From Lamellibrachia satsuma (lineage: Eukaryota; Annelida; Polychaeta; Sabellida; Siboglinidae), in assembly GCA_033239005.1 (NCBI GenBank), contig BSQZ01000011.1, positions 1,598,501 to 1,662,500 of the forward strand: 64,000 nt of DNA. Reading direction: 5' to 3'. Under the pieces are notes generated by a model. It saw nothing but the letters and a program-made list of their open reading frames with translations. It was not told where the DNA came from and ran no database searches. This document shows positions 1 to 12,774 of the stretch, piece after piece. Within the stretch, counting starts at the first letter, position 1. Every line of letters starts with the position of its first letter. A program made the translations under genes and the position numbers.

Positions 1-471
1 AAGTCCACCATATGGTCTTTAATTAAAAATACACTATTCTGGGTAGAGACTATTATTTTGATTTGTAATAAGAACATATAGCCTATTTATAAACTAATTG
101 AAGTGTGTTTCTATATTTATAAAAACAACAAAAACATTGTTTGGTTAAAGGATTATTTGCAGAATAAAAATAAACGGTCTATTTGTGACAAATAACTACA
201 ATTGCGATCATTTATCATTAAAAAAAATGTCGACATGTTTGGTTCAGTAATTTCCAGAGGCGTCACCCGGCCAGTCCAGTAGACTCCTTAGAAAACCTTG
301 TCATGCAGCATCTATCCTTGAATATAAACATTGAAACTTTAGTCGAAATAGACGGCAGCTCTTACTGTTACGGCGTGATGAAAGACGCTATCTCTACGTT
401 TATTTATTGCAATGATTCCGATGTTTTGTGAACAAACGATGTTATTGTGATATATGTTTATCGGCGTCCAG
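1..471. other. Flank or intron upstream of FReD copy A
   Basis: No exon is recognisable here. The stretch resembles about 61190-61842 upstream of FReD copy F (shared blocks around the acceptor and around position 80-250), so it belongs to the ancestral FReD gene rather than to the tandem module. It ends in a splice acceptor (cag at 469-471). Earlier exons of the gene should lie left of the window. Confidence 0.5.
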
Positions 472-608
472 GTCTTCCAACGTCGTCAAGACGGAACCGT
501 TGGCTTTTATCGGGATTGGAACAGCTATAAAACCGGCTTTGGTAACGTATCGACGGAATTCTGGCTAGGTAAGTAAACAATGCCAAAGGTCACACGGTGA
601 AATGTGTG

Positions 609-652
<44 letters not shown>

Positions 653-1361
653 TACGTGCACTCTTTCAGTGGAAATTGCTATATGACCGAATTTTTAATT
701 AATATGTTTTGTATGTAAGTGCATATATGTACCTCGATTTTTTCCATTTTGCGGTGTCCTTCCTTATTTTTATTATCGCCACTCCAATAATGCTGTCTGT
801 ACTACACAATTTTCTTCATAATCATCATTAACGCATGAAACCCCCCAAACTATATTCCAGGTAACGACATACTGCATGACATCACCTCAAATAAACGCTA
901 CGAACTGAGAGTCGACATGGAAGATTACGAGGGAGAAAAACGATATGCGACGTATTCGCGCTTTGCTGTTGCTTCAGAAGACGACAACTATCGGTTGAAA
1001 CTTGGGTCCTACTGCGGCACGGCAGGTAATCTTGTATTTGCCAACTTAAATATGCTTTCTAGACTGTCAGTGTATCCTTCACTTGTGTGGTGCATTTATG
1101 CTTGTTGTGTACATTGCAGGGGACTCACTTGCCTTTGCTTCGTGTCAGCCATTCACCACGAAGGACCGGGACAACGATAAACACGCAAACAATTGCGCCC
1201 AAATGTTCAAGGGAGCTTGGTGGTATACTTCATGTTATAATTCCAACTTGAACGGGCTGTATCTCGGCAGCCCTGAAGATCCGCAGCAACATGGCATCGA
1301 TTGGGAAGGGTGGCGTAAATATTATTCGCTCAAGAAGGCCGCTTTGAAACTGAGACCGTGA
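472..1361 (+). CDS. Fibrinogen-related domain (FReD) lectin, copy A, last three exons
   Basis: Three exons encode most of a fibrinogen C-terminal domain, the secreted recognition module of ficolin/FREP-type lectins. Exon 472-568 reads [16 protein letters not shown] up to EFWLG and ends at a gtaagt donor. Exon 861-1025 follows a tatattccag acceptor and reads [20 protein letters not shown] on to YCGTA. Exon 1120-1361 follows attgcag and runs to the TGA. All junctions are phase 1 and stay in frame. The last exon has the family's calcium loop (KDRDNDKH), the cysteine pair around [19 protein letters not shown] and the closing [12 protein letters not shown]-terminal exons are outside the window. 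This is the only one of six copies here with every visible exon and splice site intact, so it is the best candidate for a working gene. Lectin activity is family knowledge; the ligand is unknown. Confidence 0.88.
599..656. repeat. (GTGC)n tract in the FReD A intron
   Basis: A run of tgcg/gtgc units sits just after the first donor. Similar tracts follow the FReD genes elsewhere in the window. Confidence 0.85.
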
Positions 1362-1468
1362 TGTCTTTGTGGAAATATAAACAAACCTTGTTTAACAAGA
1401 ATGATCACTTCCTACGGGAAACTCTCTTGTTTTTTTTAAACGGATCGGAACGTACAATGAAGAAAATA

Positions 1469-1612
1469 AGTGTGTGTGTGTGTGCGTGTGCGTGTGCGTG
1501 TGCGTGTGCGTGTGCGTGTGCGTGTGTGTGGGGGGTGTGCGTGCGTGCATGTGTGCGTGCGTGCCTGCGTGCGTGCTTGCATGCGTGCATGCGTGCACGC
1601 GAGCGTGTGTAG
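1469..1612. repeat. (TG)n/(TGCG)n tract after FReD A
   Basis: Low-complexity tg, tgcg and tgca units. Open frames across it are artefacts of the repeat. Confidence 0.9.
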
Positions 1613-1835
1613 ATATTTGCAGTCAATCATAAGAAAGAGGTAAATTAAAAAAATTGTAATGTGGTGATATATGAACGTTTTTAGTTCACTGCAAACTCAA
1701 ATTCCGCTCAATGTTGATTTGCATTCAGATAATTTGCAATTTTAATGCACTGGCTTCTTATGACCATTCTTGTGAATTAACCGCTCATATCGAGTAACTG
1801 CTTTGGTTGTGGAAACATCGGAAAAGAAAATGCGC

Positions 1836-1956
1836 ATCGGACCAGCGAAACCCTTCCGTGTCGGTAGGACCAGCGAAACCCCTCCCGTGTCGGTAGTACC
1901 AGCGAAACCCCTCCCCTGTCGGTAGGACTAGCGAAACCACTCCCGTGTCGGTAGAC
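1836..1956 (+). repeat. 29-bp minisatellite, unit A (about 4 copies)
   Basis: Units of the form cggtaggaccagcgaaac followed by ccctcccgtgt. Larger arrays of the same unit occur in B (14433-14722), C (30123-30412) and F (62990-63507). Copy E has lost it. Confidence 0.88.
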
Positions 1957-2089
1957 GCAGATTTGAATAAACTTTCTAATTATATTATACAAGAGAAACA
2001 TTAACTTATTTATTTCCAAGATGTTGAAATAGTTATGACTACAGTAGATCAATCGAAATTATGGAATTATCTACTCGAATATCTAAAAC

Positions 2090-2875
2090 ACGGGTGCATA
2101 TTAAACTCCAAAGTAAGGTCGTAGAAAGTCATATTGCGATGATAAATATGAGAAAGCAATCTGATATGCTGGAATAACCGTATACGATTGAGCAAGATTT
2201 CGAGAAGAGTACAAAATCCGCAGATGTACAAGCAATTGGCTTATCGATAATCTATCAATATATCACAATAGACAAAAAGCAGTGTTGGAAGTACAGAAAG
2301 AGATTGCTTCAATAGTAACTAAGGATTAGTGACAATGCACATTAATCTTGATTTCTAAAAATAATTTGGACTATATCAATCATTACTTTGGCTGGAAAAC
2401 AGATTTAGCTTCAGGTATCTCAGCAGTAGCGTGGTTCGTGTTGTGATTAACTAACAGTGCATTGCTACTGGAAGTTATACTTCAAAACAAGTCGCCTATT
2501 GTGCCAAAAGAATATGTGCCGGAACCCTTTCATGTTACGCCCTTTAGTGATAATACGAGGAAGCAGGATCTCAGGTTTCACATGTTCGCTGACGACACAT
2601 ATCATATTTAGAGTGGACACAGCAGACCAGTGACAATGTCCTACACATGCGCCAGTTAAGCCTCCGTGACGTTGACACATGGACACTTTACAATGGACAG
2701 ATTACATACAAATTCTCCAACCCAATTCTTCAATACGTTGAAGGTTTTGCAAGTAACCTTCATGATGTTAGCCAACACGAAGCTTCGGTTTTTATCAAAA
2801 AATAACTTGCACAAGCCTATGGCAATTGATTGTGACATTGGACATCTACATTTATTTGAAGAAACTTGAGGCTGC
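2090..2875 (+). pseudogene. Decayed unknown coding stretch downstream of FReD A
   Basis: Codon-like sequence with interruptions. It includes a block reading PYTIEQDFEKS after an in-frame stop and a later block reading EYVPEPFHVTPFSDNTRKQD and, after stops, LTHGHFTMDRLHTN. The same blocks follow FReD copies B, C, E and F. In copy F the first block is uninterrupted for 62 codons to the window edge, which argues that it was once translated. I do not recognise the family. It could be a host gene or part of a mobile element. Confidence 0.35.
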
Positions 2876-3597
2876 CCAACGCCTGATATAATTAATGTAT
2901 ATAAACAATTTATCAAATTGTTTAAAAATTGCTAATATTGTCGTGAATATCTGTTTTGATAGCCCATTTAGAACAGACATTTCGCAATACACATTTTAAG
3001 ATCATGATAATAACTGCTCGTGGGAGGGATACGCCTTTAAAGGGGAAACACTAAAGTGAGTAGGTCGTTCACACAGTAACGGCAGCGACGGCGTTTGACC
3101 AACAGTCTCAGGCGTTTAATATAACATTGACGACATCAACATCATTTCATCGTTTGCATTTGTTCAACAGGAACAACAGCAAAAAAATACATTTATACAA
3201 GTAAATGGAAATGTATGCCGTTACTGTCACAAAATCTGACTGATGATTTGACAACACAACTAATAAAACTCCATGCATTCAAGAAATTCAAATCCCTAAT
3301 AACGTTGTACTGCCTTGAACAACTATCTTTTCATCATTACTTTCATGTAATGTAACTTTTGCGATGACCCTTGAATTGTTCGTACGTTCTTGTCAAAATA
3401 ACAAGTGATTTATGCGTATGTGCCACCTTTTATGGATTACCCGTAACTCTTGTGAATGAAGTCTCAATTGCAATGATGGTATGAATAATTAAGCCTACCC
3501 GAGATACCACCGAGCAACTGTGATAGTTACGTGAAGGTATCTAACCACGCTTCCGAAGCTGGAATACAGTATCTATCAAACGTTCTTCCGGCTCGAT

Positions 3598-3798
3598 TTA
3601 TCCCACGTTGTACGGCTGAACGGCGACTGGCCGACGACAGAAGACCCGGGCGACGTCGCGTCGAAAGTGGACGTTGAAGGCGATGTAGATCCAGACATTG
3701 ACGGCGCTGCTCACGTACCACAGTTTGTGTGCAACGCTTTGTACCAAGATGAAGACCGCCTTGTTGTGGGCGTCGCTTTCGTGGGCGGCCAGGTGACC
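3598..3798 (-). pseudogene. Rhodopsin-like receptor last exon (helix 7 and tail), unit A
   Basis: On the minus strand a plausible acceptor (accacag) precedes an open exon ending in TAA. It encodes a helix-7-like segment. In unit B the equivalent reads LWYASSVVNVWIYAVFNAHF, then RRDVVRIFCRRPV, matching the N-x-x-I-Y and helix-8 F-R pattern of class A receptors with Val in place of the NPxxY Pro. No upstream receptor exon is visible in this unit, so it is probably an orphan exon. It forms the left arm of an inverted repeat with 3869-4033. Confidence 0.6.
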
Positions 3799-3868
3799 CT
3801 GTGGTGAGAACGAGCGAAGTCAAGTCTATTAACATATAATGGATTTGATTCGCTCGTTCACACCGCAG

Positions 3869-4033
3869 AGTCACCTGGCAGGAGGCGACGCCCACAAAAA
3901 GGCCGTCTTCATCCTGATGCAAAGCGCTGCATACAAACTGTGCTACATCGCCTTCAACAACTACTTGTGACACGACGCCGTCCGGGTCTTCTGTCATCGG
4001 CCAGTCGCCGTTCAGCCTTACTACATGAGATAA
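3869..4033 (+). pseudogene. Inverted second copy of the receptor last exon, unit A
   Basis: The plus strand shows an acceptor (accgcag) and the same exon: SHLAGGDAHKKAVFILMQSA, then a helix-7 segment missing about ten residues including the N-x-x-I-Y core, then an in-frame TGA. It cannot complete a receptor. Confidence 0.7.
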
Positions 4034-4318
4034 ATCGAACAAACTTGATGAAGCCAGAAGAATGGTGTGTCGCTGACATAGAGCACCTAGCCCAGCTGTG
4101 GCCACGTATGCACTAACTCACTCAACAAGGATATCGCAATCACAACGTTCACACAACTCATAGATATAGCGGTATTCCCAATATATGTTTACAGTTGTTT
4201 AACAAAATGGAAAAATGATGAAGGCATTTGAACTGTAATCACAATATGTTGAGAATAATTACCTTATACCCAACGTGTCACAAAAAAGAGGTGCTTTAAT
4301 TAACAGAACAGGGTAAAC

Positions 4319-4676
4319 ATGAAGCGGTGCAGATTTTGTAAACGTGACAACACTATGTTGTGGACATTTTGTTTGCCACCCAGGTCAGCTCTCTTGCAAG
4401 CTACTGGTGTTGGACAGACGATGTCAAAGAAAACGACTTCGTGGACGACCCGTGAGACAGCGGAAGGACACCATCAAAAGTGCTGTGTTGGACAGAGGAT
4501 GTCAAGGACGTCACCGAAGAGAGGAGAAGGACAGTATCAAAGGTGAACCCATCCAATGGACGGTGAACCTTATTACGAGGAATTTGCGACCCAACCAACT
4601 CCACATCCTATCTCACCATGTGGCTTGTGGAATAAGTCATCTCATACATGCAACAACAGCGGGTTATTTCGGCTAG
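4319..4676 (+). pseudogene. Possible LINE ORF2 tail with internal 78-bp duplication, unit A
   Basis: One plus frame reads CCGHFVCHPGQL, then CQRKRLRGRPVRQRKDTIK. This resembles the GH...RGRP.R.KD..K tail common at the C-terminus of LINE proteins. A 78-bp segment is tandemly duplicated (ttggacag at 4410 and 4488), keeping frame. Equivalent stretches lie at 19735-20092 and 35417-35774. The assignment is inference from a short motif. Confidence 0.3.
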
Positions 4677-4743
4677 CCTTTGTTGATACACGGTTATGAC
4701 GAGAACAGTCAACGCCTCAATGGATCATCACATAATACACCCT

Positions 4744-5164
<421 letters not shown>

Positions 5165-5482
5165 TTGCCAAGACAACTGGCGAGTAGAGAAAGAACTAGC
5201 CTTCCCAGAATTCCCCATACAAAAGAAGCTGCCGATGGCAGAGGAAACGTTGAGTAAGTATTCAAAATAGTTGTGATTGAAGAAAACCGTAATTCTTACA
5301 TTGGACTCCGCTTAACAGTCAGCCGGCTTGTAGAACAAACATATTGGCTCAGACAGAATCAGTCCCTATTCACGCTTTATTAAAATGGGCCGCTTCTGTG
5401 AATCGGCCGCTTATTGGAAACAAATTACTTTGGCCTGAAGAGGTTTTACAAGAGCAGTCCTCTGTATTAATTTGAGCAGAAT

Positions 5483-6481
5483 CTATACCCAGTATCTGAC
5501 GACGGCGTAGAGGCTCCAGGCGCCAGTGAAGGCCGAGACTGCAGCCGTCGCCAACAACGTGTTGACACTGACAGGCTGCAGGAGCACCCCGGCCAACGCC
5601 ATGGAAGCTGCGATAGTAAACCACGTGAGAACAGCCACATTCAAAACGACGACGAAACGTTTCCACCGACAGTCGCTCACTTTGGCCGTCACATGGTCAA
5701 CCACCGCAGATTGTTTGATGAGAGTCGTCTTGTCCCACCACGTGTCACCCTGCTGCCGTTCGCAGTCGATGACTGGACGAGAGGCTCTAGAGATTACCAC
5801 GACGCCCATAGCGACGTTGACGACGACGGGAACGATAAGCAGGTAGACGCCGCGTGATGTTGACGCTACGGCGACGAAACACAAATGCAGATCGATGGAC
5901 GGCGCCATCTTCCTCAGAAGAACAGAGGCAATAACACAGACGACATCGGCAACTGCGACATCTCTGCACAGCTTCGTGGCGCGCCAGCGATGTTGACGAA
6001 ACAGCTCAAACTCTTGATCGAACGACAAGAGTGTGTTCACGTGACGGGTGATTACAATAACGCCGCTCCCGACAAGACACGCTCCGAACAACAGGAAATT
6101 GTCGATGTGGAAGCGTGCGCACTGTAGCGTTAAAGTGATGTCAATTCCGGCGTGGAACGACAACCACGGCTGCAGAACGACCGAGGCAAGGACCACGCAC
6201 AGAGACAATTCGACGACACTCGAGTAGCGAAGGATGAGGCGGAACGTCTCCCAGCGGATGAGAAAACGACAGCGGGTCGTCAGCCAGATGATGTAGGCAT
6301 TGGCGAAGAAGCCTATCGGTAGCAATATGCCCATCAGTGCCGAAAACGTTGGTATGCTCCGAAGCAACATCTCGCCATCTGCACTGACGTTAGTTATCAT
6401 CTCTTCGTAGTTGTTTCGCCAATCTAACATCATTTTCTTATTGGGAATTGTCTTGTCTAAAAGAGAAATAGAGCAACACAT
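5483..6481 (-). CDS. Seven-transmembrane receptor, rhodopsin-like and atypical, unit A
   Basis: An intron-free 332-codon frame with seven hydrophobic helices at about residues 45-65, 82-106, 122-150, 171-190, 203-228, 271-298 and 305-328. Class A landmarks include the helix-1 Asn (GFFANAYIIW), a Cys 25 residues before an Arg at the end of helix 3 (TRH in place of DRY), an extracellular-loop-2 Cys (LHLCFVAVAS), a helix-5 Pro (LLIVPVVVNV) and the helix-7 Tyr in GAWSLYAVV. CWxP and NPxxY are missing, and the protein stops at RYWV right after helix 7, leaving no cytoplasmic tail. Met17 or Met18 may be the true start, because tttctcttttag upstream of codon 9 looks like an acceptor. One N-glycosylation site (NVS) lies before helix 1. 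The frame is intact in all three units. Ligand unknown. Confidence 0.72.
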   Translation of the reverse strand: MCCSISLLDKTIPNKKMMLDWRNNYEEMITNVSADGEMLLRSIPTFSALMGILLPIGFFANAYIIWLTTRCRFLIRWETFRLILRYSSVVELSLCVVLASVVLQPWLSFHAGIDITLTLQCARFHIDNFLLFGACLVGSGVIVITRHVNTLLSFDQEFELFRQHRWRATKLCRDVAVADVVCVIASVLLRKMAPSIDLHLCFVAVASTSRGVYLLIVPVVVNVAMGVVVISRASRPVIDCERQQGDTWWDKTTLIKQSAVVDHVTAKVSDCRWKRFVVVLNVAVLTWFTIAASMALAGVLLQPVSVNTLLATAAVSAFTGAWSLYAVVRYWV

Positions 6482-6774
6482 TATTTATACGTATATAAAT
6501 GAATATAATAATATATTGTACGGCGTAGGAAACTCTTGAATAGTGAATGGACTGTTGAAATTGGTGGTGAGAAAGGTGAGTGGAAGCATAGGGTCTACTC
6601 ATGTTTATTTGAGCCCCCAAGTAAATTATTGGAGGTTAGAACCCTTAAAACGATCAAGGCAACAACCAAGTGGTAATTGTCAAACGATAGGTTTTCGATC
6701 GGATCATATTCACCAAGTTCATAAATCCGATAGAGCATGGTGAGATTAGTTGTGTCAGTAATCCGCCTTAGCTG
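6482..6774. other. Receptor upstream flank, unit A
   Basis: Region 5' of the minus-strand receptor. It should contain any 5' UTR exon and promoter, but I see no convincing TATA box or donor. A short minus-strand open frame here has no recognisable motif. Confidence 0.4.
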
Positions 6775-8091
6775 GATCATGTTCCACCGAGGGGCGCCAC
6801 TGTCTTGTTGAATGCGCGCTCTGGGGCCGGTGTAGCAAGTTCAAAACCCCTCGAAAACACTACAGTAATGTGTGTAACGTACGTTCATAACACTATATAT
6901 GCAGTAACCATGTTCAGCACACTACCGCTACATTTAAAACTCTCAGCTGTATGAAGTTGAAAGTACTCAGATCCAACATTAATATATTAGTCATCATTTA
7001 TCGTGTATTAACTATAGATGTATCGCTCAAAGCAATATAAAAAAAAATCTTGGGAAAGTGATATACGCCAGGTTTGTGGCTGAATGTAATCGGAGTGTAA
7101 AAGTAATAATGTACGTTGAAAATACTCCATCTGTCTTAAACATGCATTGAAAATGCCACTTATTTTGCTTTGGATGGCAATCTAATAGTTCAATCGTGTT
7201 ATATCTTGTTAAATCGTGTAAAATGTAGAAAATAACTTACCACGAATAACTAATATATTTAAATATGTAAACACAACGATTTAGCTTCCTCGATATTGAA
7301 GATAAATAGTTGTGCCTGCGTGTCGAAATAATATATGAATTATTCGCGGTGAAGGCTTATTTAAATTATCGACTTGGGATAAGCCGATACAGTGAATCAA
7401 TCATCGTCAAGTGTACGATAGGCGCAGTCAGCTACAAAAGAAATGCAATTAGTAGTAGATTTTGGGTATCAAGGATATTTATATATAGTCGAAAAGACAC
7501 ACTACTTCATGCAAGTATTGTTCGGCGTAACTGAGCCCTTTTGGATTTACACTAACACATATTTAGCGTTGTTTGAAAAAACTTCCTGATGAGTATTTTG
7601 TTGATTTTTTAATATGTGACTATTATCGGTACTGTTTTTGTAATCGCTGGATTCCGACCTGTTTTGTTTCTAGATATTATTTGTCATAGATACTTGTTAA
7701 AATCTACACGTCTAACGGCAGTTACAGCAAATGGGAAAGTAAGACAGCGCATAGTATCGCCAGTAATGTAACCATACTGGTTTTAAAATGACACTATAAT
7801 ACAAAAAGGAAATAAAAACAACGATTGTTTGAAACCGTATTATATGGCATGTTGTAGCATATTTCCATTTCCACAACACAACAAATCATTAGAATTCAAT
7901 TAATTAATAATTCAAAATAATACTCTGTTCAACCGGCCTGCATCGATTATGCATATTTTTCCCGAGATTATCATCAAGCTTCGACGTGACGTCACTGATG
8001 ACAAGGAAGCGATACGAAACTGGGGCCTTCCATTCATTCACCGTACTTTTGACAGCGATAGCTTTTCTTTAGGGCCGAGCAACAAGTTTAT

Positions 8092-8335
8092 TGTGCGGCA
8101 TTCGATTGCAGTGCAAACACTAGTAAGACTGGAGTAACATGTAGTTGGTTTATGTTCCCTACTGAGGCAACTTTGTTCTAAAAAAAACAAACTTCAAGTC
8201 GACGAAGCACAGCCGCCTTTGCTCACTTCGAGAACTTGTTTCGACTGCGATCCGGGCCAGAGAAGATGCAGCCCTGGGTTATCCTTGTGCTAAATTCTCT
8301 TTGAAAGAGAATGTTGTGCCAAAAGAATTGTTCTC
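8092..8335 (+). pseudogene. THAP-type zinc finger remnant, unit A
   Basis: The first frame reads CAAFDCSANTSKTGVTCSWF, then FPTEATLF and a stop. This fits the THAP start, C-x(4)-C then FP. Downstream, in shifted frames, come KHSRLCS, HFENLF and later KFSLKENVVPK, which match the CxxH region and the closing AVP-like box of THAP domains. Several frameshifts make it a fossil. THAP domains occur in P-element transposases and host DNA-binding proteins. This is probably transposon debris between the two internal repeats. Confidence 0.62.
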
Positions 8336-8530
8336 AGTAGTAGAAGCTATGCTGATGAAATCAATCCGTAGAAAACAGGCAACGTCACGAGCGTCGATGA
8401 ACACGGTCCACCTCGGGTCATGTTCCACGGAGGGGCGCCACTGTCTTGTTGAACGCGCCGTCTAAGGCCGGTGTAATAATTTCAAAACCCTTAAAAACGC
8501 TACAGCAGTGTATGTAACTTACGTTCAACG

Positions 8531-8677
<147 letters not shown>

Positions 8678-9260
8678 AGTTAGATTCAACGCATTACGGC
8701 TAGAAAACACTCAGCTATTGGAAGTTGAAAACACTCAGGTTCAACATTAATATATTAATCATAAATTATCATGTATTACTTATCCATGTAGCTCAAAGCA
8801 ATATAAAAAATCCTAGTGAAAGTGATATACGCCAGCTTTGTTGCTGAATGTTTTAAATGACCCAGTCAGCTGAAAAGAAATGTCATAGTCAAAAAGACAC
8901 ACTACTTCGTGCAAGTATTGTTCGACATCACCGAGTCCTTTTGGCTTTAGACACCAACAAATATTTCTTGTTTGAAAATACACCTTGACCCTAATGAGTT
9001 GATTTTTTAATATATGACTATTATTGGTGTTGTTTTTGTATTCGCTGGATTCCGACGCGTTGTGTTTTAAGTATAGTTGCATGCGGGCGTACAGTGAGGG
9101 ATCGAAGATAAAAACATTTGTAACTATATATAATTTGTCGCAAGTACTTTCGAAAGAAGTCGAAATATAAAATGTAAAATGGGAGTTCAAACAAAAGGGA
9201 CAGGAAAACAGCGTGGATTATCGCCAGTAATGCAGCCGTACTGATGTTAGAATTATACTA

Positions 9261-10612
<1,352 letters not shown>

Positions 10613-11612
10613 ATCAAAACACGACGATGCCTGTTTCGTAGTTACATGATGCAAAGGAAGCATGCCCCCCCCCAGAGTTAACGTGTAGTGTTGGCGCAAT
10701 CTGGTCTACATGGGGGTCTTACTTCAATCTCCGGGCCTGGACTACGTTTAAATTGTGTTCATTATATCATATGCGTTCGCATGAATCTAGTGGGCCTATT
10801 TTATATATAGTGTCAATAGAAACAAGGTCGCCGACAGTATACCATATAACAATCACTATTATATATCTCGCTATGACCATTACTTCAACACCGGCATTAA
10901 TAATAATAGCTGCTGGCGATTGATTGAAGCACATCTTACTTGTTCCTATCAACTGTGCATGCAGTCTTTCAGCGACACGTGGTGTGACTTGTTCGTGCAG
11001 TTGGTCTACCAGGTTGCTTGGGCCGTCACCCGTGATACACGTCACAGGAAAGTCACGGTTCCTTTACCAACTGAAATCGTGAACGTAAACTTAAACATCC
11101 TCGCGGCGAACGGCGCTGTAGTACACTAGTAGGCCTACACACAGCGCTCTGCCTTGTTAATATGTTCGTGCATTGATTATTTATAGCTGTCACGACGTGT
11201 CACGCCTGACCGGATTTAGACTGAAGTGGCTGTTGATTTTATCTGTCTAAAGGTCTGCCTAAACAGCCTGAAGGTAGTGCATGCACAGTGGACTGGTAAT
11301 GTTAAATCGAGGTATTAAATACTGCATAATGGCAAATAATCCATCGAATACAGAACTTAATATCACAAAATATGAATCACATAATCGTTCTCAAAATATC
11401 TCACAACCGTCCAACCTACTTTGCGGAGTGATACACTCGGTGTCAACGTGTCCTCTCGGGTCAACACGTATGTCAACTGCGGCAGTTGTCTTGTGGTGTT
11501 TAACTTGATGCGTCGCTGCACTTTGTGTATTTGTGTCGTGACAGAACCTCCGGGGTTCAACAAATAGGTCGACATCCGATTTAAACGACATGATTTTGGC
11601 TGTTATCATATG
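10613..11612. other. Unit A stretch between (TG)n and MITE
   Basis: Conserved among the units but with no recognisable protein motif. A plus-strand frame at 10920-11129 persists in C and, extended through the TG run, in B. Given the recent duplication, that alone is not evidence of coding. Confidence 0.45.
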
Positions 11613-11620
11613 GTGTTGAC

Positions 11621-12086
11621 TAGGGGTATAACAATACATTGAATTAACGATGCATCGCAATAAGTGATGTGACGACGTAATACTATTGATAATAAATTTA
11701 ACTATTAATAGTTATCGTCGTTATTAGATTTAACAGTAATAGTAACAATAACCGGCAAAACAAACCTGCAGGGCTATTTGTGTCATTTTAACAATATAAA
11801 TAAATATTGTTTCACCTATATTGGAAAATTGTATTAATATATCGACCAAACAGCAATTAACAATGGCCAATTAGAGCTACGTCATTCACGGAGTCAGCAT
11901 TTTTAATCAACTCTAAAGCCACGCGATGGCGCCACCCGTCAATTATGACTCGGGTCTGTTTTCCTGGCTACTCGCAATTTCGTGATACTATCGCAATAAT
12001 ATCGCGATAGTTATGAAACTATCGCAGTTGTATTGCAATAGTTATACACATATCGTGATGCTATCGCAATAGTAAAGCTACCCCCT
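11621..12086. mobile_element. hAT-like MITE, unit A (466 bp)
   Basis: The ends are imperfect inverted repeats: taggggtataacaatac at the left, and the right end reads aagctacccct in reverse-complement relation. Flanking 8-mers gtgttgac (11613-11620) and gtgtttac (12087-12094) match at 7 of 8 positions, as expected of a hAT target duplication. The interior is rich in atcgcaata/tatcgcgata motifs that can fold. It has no coding capacity. The same element sits at the same place in B and C. Confidence 0.68.
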
Positions 12087-12534
12087 GTGTTTACGCCTAG
12101 TGTTGATGTTAAATCGCCGCCATAACTGCTGTAATTGCGCCGTCCCTGGGGTCAACACACATGCAAACCGCACGACATGTACATGATTAAGTGGATTATT
12201 CTCTATGAAATAAACGACTCCGTTATCTACAATATACGAAGTTGTACAACATGAGATAGTTGTCTTAATTGTGAAAGATATCATGGTCTGACGATTTGTT
12301 TGGCATGACCTAGCTTTTAGGAACTCATATTGCGATGGATTTTTAAAAATTGCTTAACAATCAAGTCTACCATTATGGTTTATAATTAAATGTATAAAGT
12401 ATGTTAGGTTTTATCGTAAAATCACGTCATACGGTATAAAGTATATCTGTTCTAGCATTTTAACCACCCCAGTGTGCTATAATGAACCATGATGTGTTAA
12501 CGATAAATATTGGAGTGAATGGTGGAGGGTAAAG

Positions 12535-12762
12535 TATGGAAGGAAGTTATGTAATAATCGACCGGTGATGTAATAAATCGACCAATAATGTAATAATCGA
12601 TCGCTAATAGAATATATCGATCGTTAATATAATAAATCGACCGGTAATGTAACAAGTCGATCGGTAATGTAATGATCGACCGGTAATGTAATAAATTGAC
12701 CGGTAATGTAATAATCGACCAGTCATGTATTAACTCGACCGGTAATGTAATAACAACGATGA
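12535..12762. repeat. 19-20 bp minisatellite, unit A
   Basis: About ten degenerate units of the form tgtaataaatcgaccggtaa. An inverted relic of the same unit is at 47403-47490. Confidence 0.9.
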
Positions 12763-12774
12763 ATACTGAGTCCA

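Larger units (their letters stand above)
3576..4050. repeat. Palindromic inverted duplicate of the receptor exon, unit A
   Basis: The left arm (about 3576-3818) and right arm (about 3849-4050) are imperfect reverse complements around a 30-bp spacer. The inner ends pair perfectly over 11 bp (gaacgagcgaa at 3808-3818 and ttcgctcgttc at 3849-3859). Outer homology reaches past the stop codons. The right arm is shorter because it lost about 27 bp. Confidence 0.85.

Noticed and set aside
3527..4105. A 192-codon minus-strand frame across the receptor exon palindrome
   Set aside because: It runs antisense through one arm and out of frame through the other. The receptor exon is in a different frame.
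5166..5265. Possible small exon ending at a gtaagt donor after the (AT)n tract
   Set aside because: No acceptor can be placed because the AT run precedes it, unit C has lost half of it, and no protein motif is visible.
7310..7534. A 74-codon frame repeated in all units
   Set aside because: Same reasoning. It lies in the old internal duplication and is not open in the second block.
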